NCBI RefSeq assembly: GCF_001305675.1
Contig: NZ_CP011853.1
Location: 4,340,001-4,404,000 of the forward strand
Source: Gordonia phthalatica
GTDB lineage: Bacteria; Actinomycetota; Actinomycetes; Mycobacteriales; Mycobacteriaceae
Length of the DNA: 64,000 bases
Reading direction: 5' to 3'
Part shown: one piece after another, positions 16,593 to 25,532 of the stretch
How the letters are laid out: each line of letters begins with the position of its first letter
Numbering within the stretch: position 1 is the stretch's first letter
Program-made: the position numbers and the translations under genes
The notes under the pieces: generated by a model
The model's input: only the letters and a program-made list of their open reading frames with translations
What the model was told of the DNA's origin: nothing
Database searches by the model: none

Positions 16593-18187
16593 GGCAGCAG
16601 GATCCCCGGGTTCAGGAGCCCGTTGGGATCGAGTGCGTCCTTGACGGCGCGGAGGGCGCTGCGCTGCACGTCGCCGATCTCCTCCAGGTAGGTGCCGCGG
16701 TGGTCGGTACCGACCGCGTGGTGGTGCGTGATCGACGCGCCGGCCGCACGGATGGCGGCATTCGCGGCGTTCTTGGCCGCGGCCCACTGCTCGAGCGGGT
16801 TCTCGAGCGCCTTCGCGATGACAGTGAAGTAAAGCGAGGCACCGGTCGGGTACACGTGCGAGATGTGGCACATGACGACGGCGGGCGTGCCCTGATCGCC
16901 GAGCGCACCGGTGATGGCGGCGGTGACGTCGGCCTTCAGCCGGTCGAGGTTGCTCCAGAAGGTGACGGTCTCCAGGGTCTCGACCAGCGCGCCGGCGTCG
17001 AGCAGCGGATCGCGCAGGTACGGGCCGCGGAAGCGGCCGACGCGCCAGGCCTCGCCCGGCTCGGTGCCGAGGGCGGTGCCGCCGAGCTTCTCCAGCTGCG
17101 CGGTGACGTAGACGTCGCGGCAGTCGACGTCGGCCTCGTCGCCCTCGAATCCGACAACCATCAGGCAGCCGCCGACGGGGCCGGCGGACGCGGCGCCCGC
17201 GCTCGACGGGTTGGCCAGGTTGAGGCCGGTCTCGGCCTCGTCCGAGAGACGCAGGACCGTGGGCTTCACGGCGCTCTGCGCGAGAGTGCGCATGGCGGCT
17301 TCGCCGGCGACGAAGTCGGGGAAGTGCCAGCCGTAGAAGCGGCGGACCGCGGGCAGCGGGTGCACGTGGACGCGCACCGTGGTCACGACGCCGAACGCGC
17401 CTTCGCTGCCGAGGATCAGCTGACGCAGATCGGGGCCGGCGGCGGACTTGGGCGCGGTGCCGATCTCGGCGAGACCGACGGGCGTCGCGACGGTGAGCCC
17501 GACGACCATGTCGTCGAAGCGTCCGTAACCGATGGACGACTGACCCGCCGAGCGCGTGACGGCACAACCGCCGATCGTGGCGCCCTCGTACGACTGCGGG
17601 AAGTGCCCGAGTTCGAAGCCGTGCTCGGCGAGGAGGCGTTCGGCCTCCGGGAGACGCGTGCCCGCGGCGAAGGTCGCGATCTGGGAGACCTCGTCGAGGT
17701 CGATCAGCCCGGTGAGACGACGCAGGTCCAGGCTGAGGACCGGACGCTCGCGCTCCGGCATCATGCCGCCGGTCACCGAGGTGCCGCCCGAGAAGGGGTT
17801 CAGGGAGAGGTCGTGCTGATCGGCGACGGCGAGGACGGCGGCGACCTGCTCCTGCGTGGTCGGCGCGACGACGGCGTCGGGTGCGTCGGTGCCGTCGCCC
17901 TCGCGGAACTTCAGCAGGTCGGGAGTCGAGAAGCCGCGCATCCGCGACCGTCGGGTGTCGTCGTCGGTGGCAACGGCTGCGCCGGTGCCCTCGAGGGCGG
18001 CGAGCGCGTCGGCACCAAGGCGCGTCGCGGGGACGACGACGTCGACGGGGGCGGGCGCGGGCTCGTTGATGCCGAGCATCGTGAGCGCGCCGATCACCGA
18101 GTCGGACAGGTGCATCGGGTCGGCCGGGTTGCCCCAGCGGCCGGGTACGAAGTCGACGACCTCGACGGTCGTTTCGCTCTGCGTCAT
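16589..18187 (-). CDS. FAD-linked oxidase, alkyldihydroxyacetonephosphate synthase-like
   Basis: The 532-residue protein has a vanillyl-alcohol-oxidase-type FAD domain, with NPFSGGTSVTGG (130-141) as the pyrophosphate loop and ILGSEGAFGVVTTV later in the domain. The C-terminal half holds SITHHHAVGTDH, with the triple histidine at 488-490, and ends in the LDPNGLLNPG signature. Triple His and overall order match alkylglycerone-phosphate synthase, which forms the ether bond of ether lipids, but D-lactate dehydrogenase-like roles cannot be excluded. The ATG at 18187 is preceded by a GAAGGCGAG site. It is coupled to the lipid kinase and divergent from TetR-glpD. Confidence 0.8.
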   Translation of the reverse strand: MTQSETTVEVVDFVPGRWGNPADPMHLSDSVIGALTMLGINEPAPAPVDVVVPATRLGADALAALEGTGAAVATDDDTRRSRMRGFSTPDLLKFREGDGTDAPDAVVAPTTQEQVAAVLAVADQHDLSLNPFSGGTSVTGGMMPERERPVLSLDLRRLTGLIDLDEVSQIATFAAGTRLPEAERLLAEHGFELGHFPQSYEGATIGGCAVTRSAGQSSIGYGRFDDMVVGLTVATPVGLAEIGTAPKSAAGPDLRQLILGSEGAFGVVTTVRVHVHPLPAVRRFYGWHFPDFVAGEAAMRTLAQSAVKPTVLRLSDEAETGLNLANPSSAGAASAGPVGGCLMVVGFEGDEADVDCRDVYVTAQLEKLGGTALGTEPGEAWRVGRFRGPYLRDPLLDAGALVETLETVTFWSNLDRLKADVTAAITGALGDQGTPAVVMCHISHVYPTGASLYFTVIAKALENPLEQWAAAKNAANAAIRAAGASITHHHAVGTDHRGTYLEEIGDVQRSALRAVKDALDPNGLLNPGILLP

Positions 18188-18214
18188 TTCTCGCCTTCCG
18201 TTGAGCTTTGCTGA

Positions 18215-18220
18215 TACAGT
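18215..18220 (+). promoter_or_regulatory. Putative -10 element of the tetR-glpD operon
   Basis: TACAGT ends seven bases before the tetR ATG, matching the leaderless pattern seen at several other genes here. The surrounding AT-rich stretch (18211-18226) may also hold the operator shared with the divergent FAD gene. Confidence 0.45.
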
Positions 18221-18227
18221 TATACAC

Positions 18228-18845
18228 ATGGTGTCGCAGCAGATCAACGAAGGCGAGAGAGCCTCCTCGAAACGGACGGCCGCGAACGCGATCCCGGAGG
18301 ACGTGATCCTCGATGCCGCAACGCAATTGATGTCGACCATCGGAATCCGGCGGACCACGATGGCCGACGTCGCGCGTGCCGCGGACGTCTCGCGGGCCAC
18401 CCTGTATCGGCGGTTCCCCAACGTGGAGGCCATCGCGGCCACCGTCACCACTCGGGAGTTCGAGAAGGTCGTCGCGGGTGCACCGATCGCCGACGGCGTC
18501 GTCGATCGCGCATCCCTGGTCCAGACCGTCGTCTACCTGGTTCGGGAAGCCCGCGCACACCCTCTGCTGCGACGGATCATCGAGCTCGATCCGGAGTTCC
18601 TGATGCCCTACCTGCTGCACCGCACCGGGCGGACGTCACGCGGACAACTGACCGTCATCGCCGGATTCATCCTCGCCGGTCAGGACGCGGGCGAGATCCG
18701 CGACGGCGACGCCCAGCGACTCGCGACCACCGTCCTTCAGATGGCGTGGTCGTTCGCCTTGACCGGCCCGGTGTTCGCCGACGGCGACCTCGGCTCCCTC
18801 GACTCCGAACTCTCCGACCTGCTCGAAAGGTACCTGCGCCCATGA
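18228..18845 (+). CDS. TetR-family transcriptional regulator
   Basis: The 205-residue protein has the TetR DNA-binding domain with the helix-turn-helix TMADVARAADVSRATLYRRF (residues 44-63). A ligand-binding helical domain rich in Arg and Leu follows. The ATG at 18228 is 40 bp from the divergent AGPS-like gene. The stop overlaps the glpD start (ATGA), so regulator and glpD form one operon. The likely role is control of both glpD and the divergent lipid genes, probably by a lipid or acyl ligand (inference). Confidence 0.88.
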   Translation: MVSQQINEGERASSKRTAANAIPEDVILDAATQLMSTIGIRRTTMADVARAADVSRATLYRRFPNVEAIAATVTTREFEKVVAGAPIADGVVDRASLVQTVVYLVREARAHPLLRRIIELDPEFLMPYLLHRTGRTSRGQLTVIAGFILAGQDAGEIRDGDAQRLATTVLQMAWSFALTGPVFADGDLGSLDSELSDLLERYLRP

Positions 18846-20455
18846 CCTCGCATATCCCGAACTCCCCGTCCTCGAACCCGGCCGAACTGCTCGCCGCACA
18901 TCCCGCGGTCGATCCGTCGACGATGCTGTCCGCGGCCCGCCGCACCGCCGATCTGGAGCGCCTGACCGCCTCTCCCTCAGTCGATCTGGTCGTGATCGGC
19001 GGCGGCGTCACCGGTGCCGGCGTCGCACTCGACGCGGTCTCGCGTGGCCTGTCCACCGTTCTGATCGAATGCCGAGACCTCGGCTTCGGCACCAGCCGAT
19101 GGTCGTCGAAGCTGGTGCACGGCGGCCTCCGGTATCTCGCGTCCGGTGCCGTCGGCATCGCGTATGAGAGTGCGGTGGAACGGGATTCGCTGATCTGCCG
19201 GATCGCCCCGCACCTGGTCCGGCCGCTCCCACAGGTGGTCGCCCTCCTGCCCGGCATGAAGGCCGCGGACACCGCGCTGACCCGCGTCGGCTTCATGGCG
19301 GGCGACGTCCTCCGCATGGCCGCACGCACGCCGTCGTCCACGCTGCATCGCTCGCGCCGGATCGGCGCAGCCGAGGTCGCGGCACTGGCACCGACCGTGC
19401 AGCGCGACGGCCTCCGCGGCGGGCTCCTGAACTGGGACGGCCAGCTGAACGACGACGCCCGCCTCGTCGTCGACATCGCCCGTACCGCAGCAGGTTTCGG
19501 CGCCACCGTCCTCACCCACGCGAGCGCGAGCGACGTCACCGGCACCTCGGTGCGGGTGACCGACGAACTGACCGGCCAGACCTTCGAGGTGCAGGCCAAG
19601 GCGGTCGTGAACGCGACCGGCGTGTGGTCGGCGGAGGTCGACTCCGCCATCGCGCTGCGCCCCAGCCGCGGCACCCACCTGGTCTTCAGCCAGGACACCT
19701 TCGGTGGTCTTCGCGCCGGCCTCACGGTCGCGGTGCCCGGCCACTTCGGTCGCTACGTGTTCGCGCTCCCGCAGCCCGACGGCCGCGTGTACGTCGGCCT
19801 GACCGACGAGGAGACCTCGGGCGAGATCCCCGACGTCCCGCGGGCCGACGAGAGCGAGATCGACTTCCTGCTCGCCACCATCAACCTCGCGCTCGGCACG
19901 CCTCTGACGCGCGACGACATCCTCGGCACCTTCTCCGGCCTGCGTCCGCTGCTCGACTCCGGTGCGGGCGAGACGTCTGACGTGTCGCGCAAGCACGCCG
20001 TCCTGACTCGCCCGGACGGCCTGGTCACCGTTGTCGGCGGCAAGCTCACCACCTACCGCCGGATGGCCGAGGACGCCGTCGACGCCGCCCTCGAAGCCTC
20101 CGGCCAGACTGCAAACCCCTGCCGCACGCGTACGTTGCCGCTGGTCGGCGCGCCCGCGGGCAAGAACCCGACTGCGGCGCTGGCGCGCGTCGCGGCGCCC
20201 GACCGACTCGTCGCCAAGTACGGCACCGAGGCGCCCGCGGTCGTGGCACTCGGCGAGGCCGATCCCGCACTCGCCGAACGCGTGGCCCCCGGAACCGAGA
20301 TCACCCGCGCGGAGCTGGTCTTCGGCGCGCTGGCCGAGGGCGCCGTCGACGTCGACGACCTGCTGGAGCGACGTACGCGGCTGTCGTTGACGCCTCTGGT
20401 CGCGGAGGCTGCCCGGCCGCTGGCGGAGAAGGTGTTCGCCCGGTCCGTGGACTGA
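18842..20455 (+). CDS. glpD: Aerobic glycerol-3-phosphate dehydrogenase
   Basis: This membrane-associated flavoenzyme oxidises sn-glycerol 3-phosphate to dihydroxyacetone phosphate and passes electrons to quinone. The N-terminal FAD-binding turn VVIGGGVTGAGVALDA is near residues 50-65. FGTSRWSSKLVHGGLRYL and GGKLTTYRRMAEDAVD are hallmark GlpD segments. At 537 residues it is of typical length. The start overlaps the tetR stop by four bases. Its product, dihydroxyacetone phosphate, is also the backbone used by acyl/alkyl-DHAP enzymes such as the divergent AGPS-like protein, so the locus makes metabolic sense. Confidence 0.93.
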   Translation: MTSHIPNSPSSNPAELLAAHPAVDPSTMLSAARRTADLERLTASPSVDLVVIGGGVTGAGVALDAVSRGLSTVLIECRDLGFGTSRWSSKLVHGGLRYLASGAVGIAYESAVERDSLICRIAPHLVRPLPQVVALLPGMKAADTALTRVGFMAGDVLRMAARTPSSTLHRSRRIGAAEVAALAPTVQRDGLRGGLLNWDGQLNDDARLVVDIARTAAGFGATVLTHASASDVTGTSVRVTDELTGQTFEVQAKAVVNATGVWSAEVDSAIALRPSRGTHLVFSQDTFGGLRAGLTVAVPGHFGRYVFALPQPDGRVYVGLTDEETSGEIPDVPRADESEIDFLLATINLALGTPLTRDDILGTFSGLRPLLDSGAGETSDVSRKHAVLTRPDGLVTVVGGKLTTYRRMAEDAVDAALEASGQTANPCRTRTLPLVGAPAGKNPTAALARVAAPDRLVAKYGTEAPAVVALGEADPALAERVAPGTEITRAELVFGALAEGAVDVDDLLERRTRLSLTPLVAEAARPLAEKVFARSVD

Positions 20456-20457
20456 GC

Positions 20458-21669
20458 TCAGTCCGGCAGCATCGGCGTATCCGGCATCGCGCGGCGTCCC
20501 ACCAGGACGCCGCGCGTCACCGCGCCCTTTCCGAAGCGGGTGCGGAGGGAGTCGATCGCGACATCGAGTTCCCCGGCGTGGTCGTCGCCGTCGAACGGGA
20601 TGGCCAGCTGGACGGCGCTGTGATCGGACAGGTTGGTCAGCGACAGTCCGATCAGCGTGCAGCCACGCTCGCGGATCAACGGCATCGCCTCGTCGAGCAG
20701 ACCCCGCGCGGTGGCGAGAATCGTCTCGGTGCCGTCGGTCGGCTCGAACAAGGTGCGGGACCGCGTGACGCGTTCGAAGTCATGGAATCGCAAGCGCAGC
20801 ACGATGGTTCGGGTCAGGCGGTCGGCTGATCGGAGGCGCCTTCCCAGACCGTCGACGATGGCGACCAGGGTCGCTTCGATGTCGGCTTCGGATTTCACTC
20901 TTCTGCCGAGTGCACGTTGGGCCCCGATCGAGCTCCGTCGCTTTCCGGTCGTGACACGACGCGGGTCGTGCGCCATCGCGAGCGAGTACAGGTGGCGCCC
21001 GGTGCCGCGTCCGAGCAGCGCGCTCAGCCGTTCCTCGCCGAGCGACGCCATCTGCCCGACGGTGTCGATGCCTGCATCGTGCAAGCGCTGTTCGGTCTTC
21101 GCTCCGACACCCCACAGGCGCCGGACCGGCAGCGGGTGCAGGAACTCGATCTCCTTGCCCGCCGTGACGTGCAGCAGTCCATCGGGCTTGCCCGCGGCGC
21201 TCGCAACCTTCGCGACGAACTTGCTGGTGGCAACACCCACCGTGATCGGAAGGCCGACCTCGTCGCGCACCCGTTCACGCAACCGCCGGGCGATGGACAC
21301 CGGTGTGCCGCTGATCTTTCCGAGACCACCGACATCGAGGAACGCCTCGTCGACGGAGATCCCTTCGACGAGTGGCGTGACGTCGTGGAAGATGCCGAAG
21401 ACGTCTCGGCTGGCCTGCGTATAGGCCTCGAACCGGGGGCTCACCGTCACCGCGCGCGGTGCCAGCGCACGCGCCTCGTGTCCGGGCATCGGACACCGCA
21501 CACCGAGCGCCTTCGCCTCGTAGCTCGCCGCCACGACGACCCCACCGCCGACGAGCACCGGCTGGCCCCTCAGCGAGGGATCGTCGCGCTGCTCCACCGA
21601 GGCGTAGAAGGAATCGAGATCGGCATGCAGAATCGACGCCTGCTGCCGGTTGCCCGCTTCGATCCTCAT
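20458..21669 (-). CDS. dinB: DNA polymerase IV, Y-family translesion polymerase
   Basis: The 403-residue protein has the Y-family palm residues: HADLDSFYASVEQ (15-27) with Asp17, and SVDEAFLD (105-112) with Asp107 and Glu108. Helix-hairpin-helix (LWGVGAKTEQRL) and little-finger domains follow. QLAIPF near the C-terminus could be the beta-clamp contact. Initiation is placed at the ATG at 21669, as the upstream in-frame stretch lacks family similarity. It performs error-prone synthesis past damaged bases. It converges with glpD, whose stop is two bases away, with no terminator visible between. Confidence 0.92.
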   Translation of the reverse strand: MRIEAGNRQQASILHADLDSFYASVEQRDDPSLRGQPVLVGGGVVVAASYEAKALGVRCPMPGHEARALAPRAVTVSPRFEAYTQASRDVFGIFHDVTPLVEGISVDEAFLDVGGLGKISGTPVSIARRLRERVRDEVGLPITVGVATSKFVAKVASAAGKPDGLLHVTAGKEIEFLHPLPVRRLWGVGAKTEQRLHDAGIDTVGQMASLGEERLSALLGRGTGRHLYSLAMAHDPRRVTTGKRRSSIGAQRALGRRVKSEADIEATLVAIVDGLGRRLRSADRLTRTIVLRLRFHDFERVTRSRTLFEPTDGTETILATARGLLDEAMPLIRERGCTLIGLSLTNLSDHSAVQLAIPFDGDDHAGELDVAIDSLRTRFGKGAVTRGVLVGRRAMPDTPMLPD

Positions 21670-21818
21670 GGCCGCATGATGCCACTCGGGTACGACATCC
21701 TCGCCGCAAAACCCCTCGAAAAGATTTTCGATAAATCCCTTGACCGGGGTGAATAGTTGAGTAATATAGATCACATCATCAAGGAACGTACGAGCGACTT
21801 CGAAGGGAGGTTCACCCG

Positions 21819-23369
21819 ATGCCCGCACCGCAGTCCACGCCCTCGTCGGTCGAGCTTCCCGACGACCCCGTCGCCCTGGCTCAGCTGCTGGTGGGCGTCA
21901 CCGAAGCCCTCCGCACGGCGAACCTCGACGCCCTCACCGAAGACGAGCTGGTCACCGTCGCCGAAACCGCCGAACAGGCCCGCCGCGTCGCAGACGCCGC
22001 CGACGCGCAGATCATCACCGCCGTCTCCGACCGCGCCGCCTACCGCAAAGCCGGCTGGATCCGACTCAACCAATTCCTCGGCTTCGGCCTGCGCCTCGCC
22101 CCCGGCGAAGTCAAGCGCCGCACCCTGGCCGCCGCCAAGGTCGGGCGGCTGTCCAACCTCCGCGGTGAGGTCCTGGACCCGGTCCTCCCGGCCACCGCGG
22201 CGGCCCTGGCCGACGGTGCCGTCTCCGCAGCCCACGTCCTGGTCATCACCGACGTCATGCGGCTGATCCCCGACCGGGTTCCCGCCGACATCGTCGCCGA
22301 CGCCGAAACCCACCTCGCCCAGGCCGCCCGCACTCTGGCCCCCGACCAACTACGCAAGGTCGGCCACCGCCTCCTGGCCCACCTCGACCCCGACGGCCAG
22401 GCCACCGATGAACGCGACCGGCAACGGACCCGCGAACTGACCCTGGCCCACCAGGACGTGCGCCTGATGTCCAAGCTCACCGCCTGCCTCACCCCGCAGG
22501 TCCGCGCCAAACTCGACCTCATCCTCACCGCCTGGGCCGCGCCCGGGTTCAACAACCCGGACGACCCCGACTCCCTGCACGGGGCGTGCGATGCCCCCGG
22601 CATCGACCCCGCCGCCCGCGAAGCCGCCGCCCAGCGGGACCTGCGCTCACCCGGCCAGCGCAACCACGACGCCCTCGAAGCCCTCCTGGACTTCGCCCTC
22701 ACCCACCAGGCGCTCGGCGCCCCGGGCAAGCTCTCCAGCTCGCTGGTCATCACCGCCGACCTGACCGACCTCGCCACCGGCACCGGCATCGCCCTGACCG
22801 CCACCGGCACCCGCCTACCAGTCAGCGCCCTGGTCGACTTCGCCGCCGACGCCGTCCCCTACCTCGAAGTATTCGCCGGGGCCACCCGCGAAGTCCTCTA
22901 CCTCGGGCGCGGCAAGCGATTCGCTTCCAAGGCCCAACGCCTGGCCCTGTTCGGCCGCGACCGCGGCTGCACCGCCCCCGGCTGCGACCGCCCCTTCTCC
23001 CAGACCGAGGCCCACCACATGCCCGACTGGCAACACGGCGGCCCCACCGACATCGACCACCTCGGCGCCGCATGCGGCGGCCACAACCGCGCCGCCAGCA
23101 CCGGCCCCGCCCGCTGGGACACCCACATCCTCGACACCCAAGCAGGCGACGACGCCGGCCGCGTCGGCTGGAAACCCGCCGACCGCGACCTCCCGCCCGC
23201 GGTCAACCCCATCCACTACGCGGACCTCCCACTCCGCCGGCCACCACCGACCGCAGATCCTCCCACCGGGCGGACCTCCCCAGCGGAGTACCAACTCCTG
23301 CACCTGCTCGCAGGCCACCCCGCCACGCCCCTGCGCGCGACGGACCTGCAGTTCCCACCCGCTGCCTGA
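21819..23369 (+). CDS. DUF222/HNH endonuclease-domain protein (13E12-repeat type)
   Basis: The 516-residue protein belongs to the actinobacterial 13E12/REP family. It has a long helical DUF222 region followed by an HNH nuclease domain (about 382-425) with CTAPGCDRPFSQTEAHHM and a late CGGHNRAAS. The paired cysteines and histidines needed for metal binding are present. GGGAGG seven bases upstream supports the ATG. Family members occur in many copies in mycobacteria and Gordonia and are suspected mobile or selfish elements; activity has rarely been shown. The upstream 140 bp is unusually AT-rich for this window. Confidence 0.85.
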   Translation: MPAPQSTPSSVELPDDPVALAQLLVGVTEALRTANLDALTEDELVTVAETAEQARRVADAADAQIITAVSDRAAYRKAGWIRLNQFLGFGLRLAPGEVKRRTLAAAKVGRLSNLRGEVLDPVLPATAAALADGAVSAAHVLVITDVMRLIPDRVPADIVADAETHLAQAARTLAPDQLRKVGHRLLAHLDPDGQATDERDRQRTRELTLAHQDVRLMSKLTACLTPQVRAKLDLILTAWAAPGFNNPDDPDSLHGACDAPGIDPAAREAAAQRDLRSPGQRNHDALEALLDFALTHQALGAPGKLSSSLVITADLTDLATGTGIALTATGTRLPVSALVDFAADAVPYLEVFAGATREVLYLGRGKRFASKAQRLALFGRDRGCTAPGCDRPFSQTEAHHMPDWQHGGPTDIDHLGAACGGHNRAASTGPARWDTHILDTQAGDDAGRVGWKPADRDLPPAVNPIHYADLPLRRPPPTADPPTGRTSPAEYQLLHLLAGHPATPLRATDLQFPPAA

Positions 23370-23390
23370 CCACCCCGGTCAGGCAGCGGG
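23358..23390 (+). terminator. Terminator hairpin overlapping the HNH gene stop codon
   Basis: Perfect 14-bp arms (23358-23371 and 23377-23390) with a 5-base loop. The TGA stop (23367-23369) lies inside the left arm. Confidence 0.75.
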
Positions 23391-23503
23391 CAGGAGCCGT
23401 TGCCCGACGATGACATCTGTCATGTCGAACCCGTGCAGAACCCACGCGAAGCGATGACTCGGCGCACTACTGGGTGCCGCCGCATCCGGCGAGAGTTGAA
23501 GGC

Positions 23504-23788
23504 ATGAACTCCACGGCACAGCACCCCGACACCAACCGCCCCCGGCCCGAGGCAGGTCTTCGCGACGCCTCCCTCCACGACCTCTTCATGGACTGCTGCC
23601 GATTCGGCCCCGCACCGACGCAGTCCCGCGAGCTCTTCGTCCACGCGGTGACCCTCCTGCTGATCGCGATCGTCTTCGTGATCGTGAAGCCCGCCGTCGG
23701 GTTCATGATCGCCGCCGTCGTCCTGGTCGCGATCATGTTCGGCATCCGCTGGGCCATCGGCACACGCACCAAGTGGGCCACCCGATGA
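23504..23788 (+). CDS. Small two-helix membrane protein, first gene of the ABC/two-component operon
   Basis: The 94-residue protein has a polar N-terminus with a DLFMDCCRFGP segment. Two adjacent membrane helices (about 45-62 and 64-84) and a short basic tail follow. The ATG at 23504 fits a GAAGG upstream; an earlier in-frame GTG/ATG at 23474 is less likely. Its stop overlaps the ABC ATPase start (ATGA), so it is translated as part of the operon. A helper or sensing role for the transporter is possible, but I do not recognise the family. Confidence 0.65.
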   Translation: MNSTAQHPDTNRPRPEAGLRDASLHDLFMDCCRFGPAPTQSRELFVHAVTLLLIAIVFVIVKPAVGFMIAAVVLVAIMFGIRWAIGTRTKWATR

Positions 23789-24732
23789 GCCCGATCATCT
23801 CCGCGCGCGGTGTCCATCGCTGGTACGGACACGGCAAGGACGCGTACCACGCGGTCCGGGGCATCGACCTGGACGTGCATCCCGGCGAGGTCTTCGCCCT
23901 GCTGGGCACCAACGGTGCGGGCAAGACGTCGTCGCTGGACCTGCTGGAGGGTCTGGCGAAGGTCGACGAGGGCACCATCGAGGTCTTCGGCCTCGACCCC
24001 GTCCGTGACCGGAAGTCCGTCCGCCCCGACATCGGCATCATGCTGCAGTCCGGCGGGCTGCCCGCCGAGTTGACGGTCGTCGAGACCCTGCAGATGTGGC
24101 GCGGGACGTGCACCCACCCGACGACCGTCGACGACGTTCTCGGCAAGGTCCATCTCGAAGACCGCGCCGACGTGCGCGTCGGCTCGCTGTCCGGCGGTGA
24201 GCAGCGACGCGTCGACCTCGCCTGCGCACTCCTCGGGCAGCCCAAGCTGCTGTTCCTCGACGAGCCGACCACCGGCCTCGACCCCGAGAACCGCCGCGCC
24301 ACCTGGAAACTGCTGTCAGAGCTGAAGGCGTCGGGCGTGACGATGGTCCTCACCACCCACTACCTCGACGAGGCCGAAGAACTCGCCGATCGGATCGCGA
24401 TCATGCACGCCGGCGAGATCCGCCGGGAGGGCACGCTCCGCGACATCGTCGCCGACCATCCCGCCACCATCTCCTTCGACCACCCCGGCCTCACCCTGCC
24501 GCAGCTGTCGGCAGCACACATCGACGCCGGTGCGCGGGTCGAGATCAATACGCACCAGCTGCAGGCACACCTGCTGGAACTGCTGTCGTGGGCGCAGGCC
24601 AACAACCTGCACCTCGAAGGCCTGGCCGCCCGCGCCGCCTCGCTGGAGTCGGTCTTCCTCGACATCGCCGACGACAACACGGGCGACGACCAGACGCCCG
24701 ACACCGCCGAACCGATCGGAGCACTCTCGTGA
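23785..24732 (+). CDS. ABC transporter ATP-binding protein
   Basis: The 315-residue ATPase has Walker A GTNGAGKTS (41-49), the signature LSGGEQRR (135-142), Walker B LLFLDEPTTGLDP (155-167 with Asp159 and Glu160) and the switch histidine in LTTHYLDEAEEL. A DrrA-like C-terminal extension follows. It energises the ABC-2 permease encoded next, with which it shares a GTGA overlap. Export of a lipid, drug or peptide is the usual job of such pairs; the substrate is unknown. Confidence 0.9.
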   Translation: MSPIISARGVHRWYGHGKDAYHAVRGIDLDVHPGEVFALLGTNGAGKTSSLDLLEGLAKVDEGTIEVFGLDPVRDRKSVRPDIGIMLQSGGLPAELTVVETLQMWRGTCTHPTTVDDVLGKVHLEDRADVRVGSLSGGEQRRVDLACALLGQPKLLFLDEPTTGLDPENRRATWKLLSELKASGVTMVLTTHYLDEAEELADRIAIMHAGEIRREGTLRDIVADHPATISFDHPGLTLPQLSAAHIDAGARVEINTHQLQAHLLELLSWAQANNLHLEGLAARAASLESVFLDIADDNTGDDQTPDTAEPIGALS

Positions 24733-25532
24733 CCACCACGCTGACGGAGTTCCGCCGTCGCCCCCTCGCCGCACTCGCCACCGCCGAGTTCACCCAGTTC
24801 CGACGCAACAAGACCCTCGTCGTCACCGCACTCGTCTTCCCGGTGGTGATGCCGCTCGGCATGTTCCTGCTGACCAAGCGGTCCGGCATCACCCCGGAAT
24901 CAGTCGGCGGCACCTTCGACATGTACGCCCTGTTCGCGCTGATGTTCGTGCAGTTCTACACGGTGCTGTCGTTGGTGACGACCCGTCGCGGCGAAGGCGT
25001 CCTCAAGCGACTCCGCACCGGAGAGGCCACCGACTGGCAGATCCTCACCGCCCCGGCCATGCCCGGCGTCGCCGTCACGACCGCCACCGCGATCGTCGTC
25101 GCCGCCGTGGTCTACGGCTTCGGCGCGCCCGCACCGGTGAATCCGATCCTGATGGTGGGCGGCCTCGCCGTCGGCAGCATCGTCTTCACCCTCCTCGCCC
25201 TCGCCACGAGCGCCTTCACCAAGAACGCCGAGGCCGCACAGATCACGTCACTTCCGGTGATCGCCCTCGCGATGGTCGGGTCGGGCAACATCCGCGCCAT
25301 CCTCCCGGACCGCGCAGGTGAACTCCTCGGCTACACGCCCTTCGCCGCCGTCAGCGACCTGATGAATCTCGGTGCCGCGGGCAAGACCGCCATCGCCGGA
25401 ACCGACGCGCCCGCGGCCGACTTCGCCGGGTCGTTCAGCGAGATCGGTCAGCCGGTTGTCACACTGGCGGTATGGACAATCGTCTCGATCGCACTCGTCT
25501 ACAAGTGCTTCCGCTGGGACGATCGCGGATGA
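24729..25532 (+). CDS. ABC-2 type transporter permease
   Basis: The 267-residue protein has six predicted membrane helices in the ABC-2 pattern, with a long second-helix loop and NAEAAQITSLPVIAL near the middle. The GTG at 24729 overlaps the ATPase stop, and its own stop overlaps the histidine kinase ATG at 25529. It forms the membrane channel of the exporter energised by the preceding gene. Confidence 0.85.
   Translation: MTTTLTEFRRRPLAALATAEFTQFRRNKTLVVTALVFPVVMPLGMFLLTKRSGITPESVGGTFDMYALFALMFVQFYTVLSLVTTRRGEGVLKRLRTGEATDWQILTAPAMPGVAVTTATAIVVAAVVYGFGAPAPVNPILMVGGLAVGSIVFTLLALATSAFTKNAEAAQITSLPVIALAMVGSGNIRAILPDRAGELLGYTPFAAVSDLMNLGAAGKTAIAGTDAPAADFAGSFSEIGQPVVTLAVWTIVSIALVYKCFRWDDRG

Noticed and set aside
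15681..18620. Lipid kinase as one giant protein reaching back to 18620
   Set aside because: The extra frame is a shadow of the AGPS-like gene; the GTG at 16592 gives the normal length and a coupled start.
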